Assembly (NCBI GenBank): GCA_902464115.1
Contig: CABQIF010000056.1
Location: forward strand, 1-12,946
Source: an uncultured Ruminococcus sp.
Lineage (GTDB): Bacteria; Bacillota; Clostridia; Oscillospirales; Ruminococcaceae
Length of the DNA stretch: 12,946 nucleotides
Reading direction: 5' to 3'
Shown: positions 7,108 through 12,946 of the stretch, one piece after another
How positions within the stretch are numbered: position 1 is the first letter of the stretch
How the letters are laid out: each line of letters opens with the position of its first letter
Made by a program: the position numbers and the translations under genes
Notes under the pieces: model-generated
Seen by the model: the letters and a program-made list of their open reading frames with translations, nothing else
The model's database searches: none
Told to the model about the DNA's origin: nothing

Positions 7108-9360
7108 TTATAATCGCATTCTTTTTAACAGGCACAAATCTATAATATCAATCTGATGATTTTGATTCAAGTCCACTGCTTTCCAGTTGACAAGTTTTGT
7201 TTCCGGTGCAGCGATAAGCCATTTTTGCAGCAGTACCACATCTGCTAAATTGCACACACCATCTGCATTGCCATCGCCGGAAACGATTTCAGATAGAATC
7301 TGGATGTGATTTTCTTCTGCATAACGAATGGCGTTTTCGTTTTTTGCAATCAAAAGGAACCCATCTTTTACAGCATATCCGTTGTCATATTCATATCCGA
7401 TGGACTTTGTGCCAAGCGTTGTAGATGCTCCATTTAAGGTGATGGAATCTAAAGAATCGCAGTCCAAAAATGCATAATCGCCGATGCTCTGGCAGCTTTT
7501 TGGAATGACAATTTCTGAAATAGACCGGCATCCGCTAAACGCTCTGTCTTCAATGATGTTGAGATTTTCTGGCAAGTTCAGCCCCTTTAAGTTCGGGCAG
7601 TCATAAAAGGCATACTGTTCAATGGAATAGAGTGATTTTGGCAGATTGACTGATTCCAATGAAATACAATGTGCAAATGCAAATCTGCTGATGTGTGTAA
7701 CGGTTTCTGGAATGACAACAGATTCTAATTTTTCGCATCGTTCAAAGGCATACCAGTCAATGACTGTAACAGGTTTTCCATCTATTTCATCTGGAATGAC
7801 AATATGAACGGCATTTTTATCACAACCATTGATTCTTACGCCGGAATCTGTAACGGAATAGCTGAGAAAATCCAACGATGTCCAATTCCAATCAATTGCA
7901 TCGGATGGTGTAATGGAAAGGATTCCTGTTTTTTTGAGTGCGTTCCAATCTAGTGAGAAAGAACATTTATCAGAGCTATTTCCGCAGACATCGACGCATT
8001 CTATTTCATAGATGGCATTGTCATCTATAAAGTTGTAATCTGTCCAGACATTTTGTGTTGCATTGCCGCCAACTTTTGCAGCAGGGACAATGTAATCATA
8101 AAGTTTTCCGTTCTTATAAATGTTGGTGTGCACAACAGAAGTATTGTCTTGCATGCCTGTAAATGTAAATTTCGGGAGTTGTTTTCCATTGCTTTCTATG
8201 AGTTGAACTTCGATCTTAGTTGGTGGTGTTGGCGGTTCGGATTCGATTTCACACGTTTTCAGGTAGGTTTTTAAGCATTCGTGAAACTGTGGGTCGGTAT
8301 TGTAGGGAGAGTAGTGATGGGGATATGCAAAGCAAAATAGAGCATCTACAAACGGTTTTGCCGTTTCAAGTCTGGTTGTAAAATCTCGTACATTTTTGAT
8401 ATCGGAATAGGATACGCCATGCGGAGCAGTCATTCTTTCTGCATCTGGCTGCACGAACATTTCTGCATTTGTTCCAAGAAGAAGGGTTGTCCCACGATTT
8501 TTGTTGGAACGGTCAACTGCATTTCGATAGGCTTTTGTCCATTCGGCGAGATGTGCAACATCCATACCACCACCGCCACAGCTATCTTGTGGACAAATCA
8601 TATCGCCGTTTCGGAATGGAATGCGGCTTAAAACATCCGACCAGTATTCTGTAAATCGGTCAATGTTGACGCTTGCATAACCATAGCCAAAAATATTGAC
8701 ATAAGGGCTGAAAAGAAGCGGCATGGATTCATCCAAGGCGTTGCAATTCTCGATTACCATTGTAAACATTTCGTCTAAGCTATCTGCATAAGCATCAATG
8801 CCGGCATCGGTATCCATGTAAAGGGTATTGTAAAGTTCTGTCACAAAGTAGAATCCATAATAGGTATCCGGATAGCGGGATTTGTACTGATTGTAGAGTT
8901 CTGTAGTGATTTCATTGCATTGTTTCATATAAGCTTGATTGGCATTTCTGCCCGCTTCGGAAACAATGTCACTGTTCCAAGCACAGTCAAGTCCCATGCC
9001 AAGATAGAGCTTGATGTCATATTTTTCGCAGTAATAGAGCAAGGGTTCTAATGCATTATATGCAATGTAATCGCTCAAATAATCCAGTTTGGATGGATAA
9101 TAGACTGTCCACGTTCCGTCAGAATTATGATTTGCGACATCGCCCATAATCAGATAGTCAATACCAACTTCTTTTAATGCCTGCATTTCATTGTTCCATT
9201 GTTCGTCGTCATAGGTCATATATAACCATGGTTGGATGAATGTTCCATCAATTTTTTCAATGTGAGAAGGTTCTGCTTGTGCATATACAGGAAAGGAAGT
9301 GGACAGATTTAAGGATAGACTCAAACACAGTGCGGTTGTAACTCCTAATAATTTTTTCAT
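7108..9360 (-). CDS. Secreted DUF4434 / BspA-like LRR / type I dockerin protein
   Basis: A 750-residue exported protein. Residues 1-~29 are a signal peptide (MKK, a hydrophobic stretch, then a VYAQA cleavage region). Residues ~35-370 match the DUF4434 type of (beta/alpha)-barrel, glycoside-hydrolase-like domain, with IDGTFIQPWLYMTYDDEQW at its start and FYFVTELYN near 171-179. A Pro/Thr linker (~376-382) leads to a fibronectin-III-like stretch (~383-473). Five BspA-like leucine-rich repeats (LRR_5, about 23 residues each) lie at ~510-650. The last ~55 residues are a type I dockerin with two calcium-binding repeats, DGNADGVCNLADVVLLQKWL and DLNQNHQIDIIDLCLLKR. Dockerins anchor enzymes to cohesins in cellulosomes. 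The LRRs may bind carbohydrate or protein. The ATG at 9360 has AGAGG nine bases upstream; the TTG two codons earlier is too close to that site. The carbohydrate substrate cannot be told from sequence. Confidence 0.88.
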   Translation of the reverse strand: MKKLLGVTTALCLSLSLNLSTSFPVYAQAEPSHIEKIDGTFIQPWLYMTYDDEQWNNEMQALKEVGIDYLIMGDVANHNSDGTWTVYYPSKLDYLSDYIAYNALEPLLYYCEKYDIKLYLGMGLDCAWNSDIVSEAGRNANQAYMKQCNEITTELYNQYKSRYPDTYYGFYFVTELYNTLYMDTDAGIDAYADSLDEMFTMVIENCNALDESMPLLFSPYVNIFGYGYASVNIDRFTEYWSDVLSRIPFRNGDMICPQDSCGGGGMDVAHLAEWTKAYRNAVDRSNKNRGTTLLLGTNAEMFVQPDAERMTAPHGVSYSDIKNVRDFTTRLETAKPFVDALFCFAYPHHYSPYNTDPQFHECLKTYLKTCEIESEPPTPPTKIEVQLIESNGKQLPKFTFTGMQDNTSVVHTNIYKNGKLYDYIVPAAKVGGNATQNVWTDYNFIDDNAIYEIECVDVCGNSSDKCSFSLDWNALKKTGILSITPSDAIDWNWTSLDFLSYSVTDSGVRINGCDKNAVHIVIPDEIDGKPVTVIDWYAFERCEKLESVVIPETVTHISRFAFAHCISLESVNLPKSLYSIEQYAFYDCPNLKGLNLPENLNIIEDRAFSGCRSISEIVIPKSCQSIGDYAFLDCDSLDSITLNGASTTLGTKSIGYEYDNGYAVKDGFLLIAKNENAIRYAEENHIQILSEIVSGDGNADGVCNLADVVLLQKWLIAAPETKLVNWKAVDLNQNHQIDIIDLCLLKRMRL

Positions 9361-9411
9361 TGGCAAATACCTCTTGTTTTTCGTTTTGTTTTGGCATTTT
9401 TTGTTGTTTTT

Positions 9412-9440
9412 ATTATAACATAAGCAGCATGAAAAATCAA
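9412..9440 (-). promoter_or_regulatory. Promoter of the dockerin gene
   Basis: On the minus strand: TTGATT at 9440-9435, 17-bp spacing, then TATAAT at 9417-9412 preceded by an extended -10 TGT. This is close to the housekeeping sigma consensus. Transcription would begin near 9405, about 45 nt before the ATG at 9360. Confidence 0.75.
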
Positions 9441-9507
9441 TTTAAATTTTGGCGTGTATTTGATAAGAAAATGATCTGCTGTAATTGACGTTTGGTGTTA
9501 TTTTGAT

Positions 9508-9529
9508 CCGTACCCCCAAAAATTGGACA
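9508..9529. mobile_element. Possible remnant of an insertion-sequence end
   Basis: The minus-strand reading TGTCCAATTTTTGGGGGTAC resembles the terminal inverted repeats of some IS3-family elements, which often begin TGTCCAA followed by a T run and G run. Only one end is present and no transposase is nearby, so if real it is a solo remnant. The resemblance is from memory and weak. Confidence 0.25.
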
Positions 9530-9563
9530 GCGAAAAATCGGCCGAACCATCATAATCGCTAAT

Positions 9564-9639
9564 GCGGAGATAGCTCATCGGATGGAGTGCCGTCACTGTT
9601 GATGGAGGTACACGGGTTCGACTCCCGGGCTCCGCACCA
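9564..9639 (+). tRNA. tRNA-like sequence with defective anticodon arm (possible tRNA pseudogene)
   Basis: The 76-nt stretch folds as a cloverleaf with encoded CCA. Acceptor GCGGAGA pairs with GCTCCGC over six bases, with an A/G mismatch at the seventh. The D stem GCTC/GAGT has one G-U pair, and G18-G19 is present in the D loop. The T arm ACGGG-TTCGACT-CCCGG has four pairs plus an A/G mismatch. The anticodon stem CCGTC/GATGG leaves only a six-base loop, ACTGTT, instead of seven, and the variable loop is six bases. Anchoring on a U33 would give anticodon GTT (Asn-like), but then the stem is mismatched. Either a degenerate tRNA or an unusual structured RNA. No strong promoter is seen directly upstream; the terminator at 9783-9819 could end its transcript. 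Confidence 0.5.
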
Positions 9640-9736
9640 TCACTAATTAGAGCAGCAGGTATAAATGACAGATTTATCCAAAGACTGAAAAAATTCTGCT
9701 TAGTATCGTTTTTTACAATACAAATCCGAACCACTG

Positions 9737-9745
9737 TGATAGAAT
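9737..9745 (+). promoter_or_regulatory. Putative extended -10 promoter of the dehydrogenase operon
   Basis: TGATAGAAT combines an extended -10 TG with TAGAAT. No good -35 lies at 17 bp; TTTACA at 9712-9717 is 22 bp away, which is too far. Transcription would start near 9752, placing the terminator at 9783-9819 within the leader of the operon. Confidence 0.4.
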
Positions 9746-9782
9746 AGAAGCATCAAAAGAAAACAGAACAGAAAGAACAGTC

Positions 9783-9819
9783 AAAGGCGTCTGGAATGAA
9801 AATTTCAGACGCCTTTTTT
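9783..9819 (+). terminator. Intrinsic terminator upstream of the dehydrogenase operon
   Basis: An 11-bp core stem (AAAGGCGTCTG with CAGACGCCTTT) is extended by GAA/TTT pairing, with a loop of TGAAAA and a run of six T at 9814-9819. It ends only 26 bases before the ATG at 9846. It may end transcription from the tRNA-like sequence, or act as a conditional terminator in the operon leader. The minus-strand side ends in only three T, so it mainly faces right. Confidence 0.85.
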
Positions 9820-9845
9820 GTTTTGGCAGAAAGGAAGGATCCATC

Positions 9846-10175
9846 ATGGACGTTCGGATGCAGGAACACCCGATTTTAGGAGCAATGGGGCTCTCGAAAA
9901 AGGTGAAATTTCAGTATAATGGAACAGAATTAGAAGGCTATGAAGGCGAACCCATTGCCATGGCATTGAAAGCTGCTGGTGTGATGGTGCATCGTTACAC
10001 ACAAAAGGAACATCAACCCCGTGGTATTTTCTGTGCAATTGGTCGCTGTACCGATTGCGTCATGATTGTAAACGGAAAGCCCAATGTCAGAACGTGTGTG
10101 ACACCATTGGAAGCCGGAATGCAGGTACAAACACAGTATGGCGTATCCGCAGAGCCATTTTCCAAGCAGCCGTAA
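9846..10175 (+). CDS. (2Fe-2S) ferredoxin-like small subunit (HcnA / sarcosine oxidase alpha N-terminal type)
   Basis: A 109-residue soluble iron-sulfur protein. The ferredoxin fold holds cysteines C63, C68, C71 and C84 (CX4CX2CX12C) in the context GIFCAIGRCTDCVMIVNGKP, which fits the Fer2_4 type found in HcnA and in the N-terminus of sarcosine oxidase alpha. It would relay electrons between flavin centres of the complex. The preceding motif GTELEGYEGEPIAMALKAAG is typical of this family. An AAGGAAGGA site six bases before the ATG supports the start. It is the first of four same-strand genes, 27 bp ahead of the next. Family call is firm; the substrate of the complex is not known. Confidence 0.88.
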   Translation: MDVRMQEHPILGAMGLSKKVKFQYNGTELEGYEGEPIAMALKAAGVMVHRYTQKEHQPRGIFCAIGRCTDCVMIVNGKPNVRTCVTPLEAGMQVQTQYGVSAEPFSKQP

Positions 10176-10202
10176 GTCTTTGAGGGAGGAAGTGCAGACA
10201 TC

Positions 10203-11783
10203 ATGAAACGATATGATTTTTTAATTGTAGGAGCAGGGCCAGCAGGATTATCCGCTGCCATTGAAGCTGCAAAACGAGGTATGCAGGTTGCCGTATTCGA
10301 TGAAAACGCAAAGCCGGGCGGACAGTTGTTCAAACAGATTCACAAGTTTTTCGGTTCTAAGGAACACAAAGCAAAGATTCGTGGATTTGTCATTGGACAG
10401 CAGCTGTTAGAGGAAGCCCAGAAATTCGGCGTTTCCGTTATCTTGAATGCAACCGTTATTGGCTTGTATGCAGAAAAAGAATTGGTCGTTCGGATTGGAG
10501 AAGAGATTCACCATTATAAAGGCGATGCGGTTTTAGTTGCAACGGGTGCAGCAGAAAACATGGTCACCTTTGATGGCTGGACACTGCCGGGCGTAATTGG
10601 TGCTGGTGCTGCACAGACCATGATGAATCTGCATGGCATTCGACCAGGGAAAAAGATTTTGATGCTGGGTTCTGGAAATGTTGGTTTGGTAGTCAGCTAC
10701 CAGCTGTTGCAGGCAGGTTGTGAAGTGGTTGCGTTGGTGGATGCAGCTCCAAGAGTTGGCGGCTATGGTGTTCATGCAGCAAAGATTGCCCGGTGTGGTG
10801 TACCGTTCTATCTTTCCCATACCATTCAAAAGGCAGAGGGAACAGACCATGTAACCGGTGTTACCATTGCAGAAGTAGATTCCCATTTTCAGTTTCTTCC
10901 GGGCACAGAAAAGCATTTTGATGTAGATACAATTTGTTTGGCAGTCGGACTTTCTCCGATGTCGCAGCTGTTGAAGATGGCAGGCTGCAAGATGGAAGAT
11001 AATCCGAAACGTGGTGGACAAGTTCCGATTTGCGATGCATATGGAGAAACTTCTGTTCCGGGAATTTTTGCAGCAGGCGATGTTTCCGGCATTGAAGAAG
11101 CAAGTTCTGCGATGATTGAAGGTAGAATTTCCGGGATTGCCATTGCTGCTTCGCTGGGATTCTTGGAAGAATCCGAAAAGCAAGAACAAATTGCTGCCAA
11201 CGAAGCAGCATTGGAAACGCTCCGGCAGGGAATGTTTGCCCCGTGTAATCGTGGTAAGCTGGTAGAAAAGACCGAAGAGGGTATTGATACCGCAATGCAC
11301 CTGCTGAAAAGCGGTTACTTAACCGAAGAAGAGGTTGAAAAGTATCCGGGCGTGACGAGAAATAAAAAGATTCATCCAGTGATTGAATGTGTGCAGAACA
11401 TTCCTTGCAATCCGTGTCAGGATGCCTGTCCAAAACATTGTATTAAGATTGGCTCTCATATCACAGCGTTGCCGGCAGTCGATCAAGAAGTGGAATGCAT
11501 TGGCTGCGGATTGTGTGTTTCGTCCTGCTCCGGTCAGGCAATTTTTCTGGTACAGGAAGAATGCGACGAACCGGGTTATGGAACGGTAACATTACCATAT
11601 GAATTTCTGCCGCTCCCGAAAAAGGGCGACCGTGGATTTGGATATGACCGTGGCGGAAAGAAAGTCTGTGAAGCAGAAGTGGTATCTGTGAAAACTGCGA
11701 AGACATTTGACCATACAAATTTGTTGACGATAAAAGTTCCAACCGATATGGTAATGCGGGCAAGATTCTATCAGGCACAGTGA
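10203..11783 (+). CDS. FAD/NAD(P)-dependent oxidoreductase subunit with C-terminal dicluster ferredoxin domain
   Basis: A 526-residue two-dinucleotide-domain flavoprotein. FAD binding: GAGPAG (10-15), acidic residues near 33-34, and the late AGDVSG motif (291-296). A second Rossmann motif, GSGNVG (156-161), would bind NAD(P) or a second nucleotide. The middle resembles HcnB and the alpha subunits of opine oxidase and D-hydroxyproline dehydrogenase. The C-terminus differs: a ferredoxin-like segment with C396, C402, C405, C409, C413 and C432, C435, C438, C442 probably holds two [4Fe-4S] clusters, where HcnB-type proteins usually end in a BFD-like domain. That BFD-like domain is instead the next gene. 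A GGGAGGAA lies upstream, with slightly long spacing. Likely role: pass electrons from the amine-oxidising subunit to a carrier. Confidence 0.88.
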   Translation: MKRYDFLIVGAGPAGLSAAIEAAKRGMQVAVFDENAKPGGQLFKQIHKFFGSKEHKAKIRGFVIGQQLLEEAQKFGVSVILNATVIGLYAEKELVVRIGEEIHHYKGDAVLVATGAAENMVTFDGWTLPGVIGAGAAQTMMNLHGIRPGKKILMLGSGNVGLVVSYQLLQAGCEVVALVDAAPRVGGYGVHAAKIARCGVPFYLSHTIQKAEGTDHVTGVTIAEVDSHFQFLPGTEKHFDVDTICLAVGLSPMSQLLKMAGCKMEDNPKRGGQVPICDAYGETSVPGIFAAGDVSGIEEASSAMIEGRISGIAIAASLGFLEESEKQEQIAANEAALETLRQGMFAPCNRGKLVEKTEEGIDTAMHLLKSGYLTEEEVEKYPGVTRNKKIHPVIECVQNIPCNPCQDACPKHCIKIGSHITALPAVDQEVECIGCGLCVSSCSGQAIFLVQEECDEPGYGTVTLPYEFLPLPKKGDRGFGYDRGGKKVCEAEVVSVKTAKTFDHTNLLTIKVPTDMVMRARFYQAQ

Positions 11784-11799
11784 AAAGGGGGAACAATTC

Positions 11800-12129
11800 A
11801 TGGAAAACATTTTAGACCGCAGCGTGCAGCTGGGGGAATTTGTACCAGAACCGGATGATGACCGGATTGTTTGCCGGTGTGAAGAAGTGACAAAGGGAGA
11901 AATCCGCAGAGCGGTTCATGATGGGATGTTTACCATTACTGAAATTCGGCGGTATTTGCGAGCAGGCATGGGATTGTGTCAGGGTCAGACTTGTGCAAAA
12001 TTGGTAAAGCGAATCGTTGCACAGGAATTGCAAGTTTCTCCGGCAGTATTAGAGCCGGCAACCTCCCGTGCTCCGATGCGTCCTTTGGAGATGAAAATAT
12101 TTGCAGCAGAGGCAAAGGAGGACGAGTAA
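11800..12129 (+). CDS. BFD-like (2Fe-2S)-binding subunit
   Basis: A 109-residue protein. The motif VCRCEEV (C25, C27) and the later GLCQGQTC (C60, C65) are the four cysteine ligands of the BFD-like [2Fe-2S] domain. The tail ATSRAPMRPLEMK resembles the ends of HcnB/opine-oxidase alpha subunits, so this looks like their C-terminal domain encoded as a separate gene. AAGGGGG eight bases before the ATG supports the start. It follows the flavoprotein gene by 16 bp and is one base short of touching the next gene; its last codons carry that gene's ribosome binding site (AAAGGAGG). Confidence 0.88.
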   Translation: MENILDRSVQLGEFVPEPDDDRIVCRCEEVTKGEIRRAVHDGMFTITEIRRYLRAGMGLCQGQTCAKLVKRIVAQELQVSPAVLEPATSRAPMRPLEMKIFAAEAKEDE

Positions 12130-12130
12130 A

Positions 12131-12946
12131 ATGACAAAGACAGCAGATGTAATTGTAATTGGCAGCGGTGTCATTGGCTGTGCTGCAGCGTATTACATGG
12201 CGAAAAAGGGAATGTCTGTTTTGGTGCTGGATCAAGATGAAAGCGTTGGAAACGGTGGTTCTAGTCGAAACGGTGGCGGTGTCCGGCAGTCCGGACGTGA
12301 CCCGAGAGAATTGCCGCTTGCCATTTATGGTGTGGAAAACGTATGGTCGACCCTTTCCGATGAGTTGGGAGTCGATGTGGAATACCACAAAGAAGGCAAT
12401 CTGCGGTTGGGTAAAACAGAAACCCACAAACAAATTTTAACCGGACTGACAGAAAAAGCCGTGGCTTGTGGGTTGAATGTCCGAATGATCAATGCAGAAG
12501 AAGTGCGGAAAATCAATCCATATTTGAGCGAAGAAGTGACCTGTGCCAGCTGGTGTCCAACCGATGGACACGCCAATCCACTGACAACCACCCTTGGTTT
12601 TTATAAGAATGCCAGAGCATTGGGTGTGGTGTTTCATATGGGAGAAAAGGTTGTCAAGCTGGAAAAAGTACACGGAAAACTCCGTCGGGTCTGTACGAAA
12701 ACCACTGTTTATGAAGCCGATCAGGTTTTGGTTGCAGCTGGTTATGCAAGCCGATTCCTAACACAAACCGTTGGCATTGACGTTCCGATGCGAGAAGAAT
12801 TGATTGAAGCGTTGGTCACCGAAGCAGAACCGAAGATGTTTCCGCAGATGCTTGGAACTGCCGATGCCGATTTCTACGGACACCAAACCAATCATGGTTC
12901 ATTCGTGTTTGGCGGTGCAACCGGCATGGAAAGCACGGTACTGGAC
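12131..12946 (+). CDS. DAO-family FAD-dependent amine/imino-acid dehydrogenase subunit (partial)
   Basis: The first 272 codons of a D-amino-acid-oxidase/glycine-oxidase-like flavoprotein; the 3' end lies beyond the window. The N-terminal FAD motif is GSGVIG (11-16), with an acidic residue at the end of the second strand (LVLDQD, 31-36). GSSRNGGGVRQSGRDPRE (~41-58) is typical of sarcosine oxidase beta, HcnC and opine/hydroxyproline dehydrogenase beta subunits. This is the catalytic subunit, expected to oxidise a secondary amine or amino acid C-N bond and pass electrons to the other three gene products. AAAGGAGG nine bases before the ATG, inside the preceding gene, sets the start. The substrate cannot be predicted; proline-like, sarcosine-like or glycine-like compounds are the family range. 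Confidence 0.9.
   Translation, partial: MTKTADVIVIGSGVIGCAAAYYMAKKGMSVLVLDQDESVGNGGSSRNGGGVRQSGRDPRELPLAIYGVENVWSTLSDELGVDVEYHKEGNLRLGKTETHKQILTGLTEKAVACGLNVRMINAEEVRKINPYLSEEVTCASWCPTDGHANPLTTTLGFYKNARALGVVFHMGEKVVKLEKVHGKLRRVCTKTTVYEADQVLVAAGYASRFLTQTVGIDVPMREELIEALVTEAEPKMFPQMLGTADADFYGHQTNHGSFVFGGATGMESTVLD

Larger units (their letters stand above)
9361..9845. other. Divergent intergenic region between the dockerin gene and the dehydrogenase operon
   Basis: This 485-bp stretch has no protein gene I believe. From left to right it holds the minus-strand dockerin promoter, a possible IS-end remnant at 9508-9529, a tRNA-like sequence at 9564-9639, a plus-strand extended -10 element at 9737-9745, an intrinsic terminator at 9783-9819, and the ribosome binding site (AAGGAAGGA) of the gene starting at 9846. 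The minus-strand open frame across 9498-9734 runs antisense through the tRNA-like sequence and is not considered real. Confidence 0.7.

Noticed and set aside
9498..9734. Minus-strand 78-residue open frame
   Set aside because: It runs antisense through the tRNA-like sequence; such frames give the familiar spurious PGSRTRVP-type peptides.
9752..9785. Riboswitch in the dehydrogenase leader
   Set aside because: The stretch before the terminator is too short and purine-rich with no recognisable aptamer structure.
10533..11300. Long minus-strand open frame opposite the flavoprotein gene
   Set aside because: Cys/His-rich, low-complexity translation antisense to a well-supported flavoprotein gene; no ribosome binding site or family resemblance.
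1..12946. CRISPR array or cas genes to go with the Card1-like nuclease
   Set aside because: No regularly spaced repeats and no Cas proteins are visible on either strand.

Overview
The window looks like a chromosomal segment of a cellulosome-type Clostridia, most likely a Ruminococcus relative. The main clue is a secreted protein with a C-terminal type I dockerin behind BspA-like leucine-rich repeats; the Firmicutes-style ribosome binding sites and moderately A/T-rich DNA agree. Genus is an inference from gene content only.

Layout. (1) 150-7100, minus strand: a compact three-gene operon read right to left. It has an extended -10 promoter near 7071-7079, a 653-residue protein of unknown function with a coiled coil, a PP2C-type Ser/Thr phosphatase, and a 1376-residue multidomain protein. 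Both gene junctions are ATGA overlaps and the unit ends in a 15-bp stem terminator at 150-189. The large protein carries, in order, a Ser/Thr-kinase-like domain, a TrkA-N/RCK-like Rossmann domain, a RyR-like segment, a Card1 (DUF1887)-like sensor region and a C-terminal PD-(D/E)XK nuclease. No CRISPR array or cas gene is visible. I read it as a candidate phosphorylation-controlled nuclease, possibly an anti-phage or stress-response system. (2) 7108-9440, minus strand: a dockerin-bearing DUF4434 protein with a strong promoter. (3) 9361-9845: a 485-bp divergent intergenic region with a tRNA-like sequence whose anticodon arm is defective, a possible IS-end remnant, a plus-strand extended -10 promoter and an intrinsic terminator just ahead of the next operon. 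(4) 9846-12946, plus strand: a four-gene operon for a multi-subunit flavin/iron-sulfur amine or imino-acid dehydrogenase related to HcnABC, opine oxidase and D-hydroxyproline dehydrogenase. Its last gene runs off the window.

How the genes work together. In the left operon, kinase and phosphatase probably set the phosphorylation state of one another, of the unknown protein or of the nuclease. The sensor-like domains (Rossmann, RyR-like, Card1-like) could bind a nucleotide signal that releases nuclease activity. In the right operon, the DAO-family flavoprotein would oxidise a C-N bond and pass electrons through FAD and Fe-S centres of the other three subunits. The dockerin protein is an unrelated exported component of the fibre-degrading machinery.
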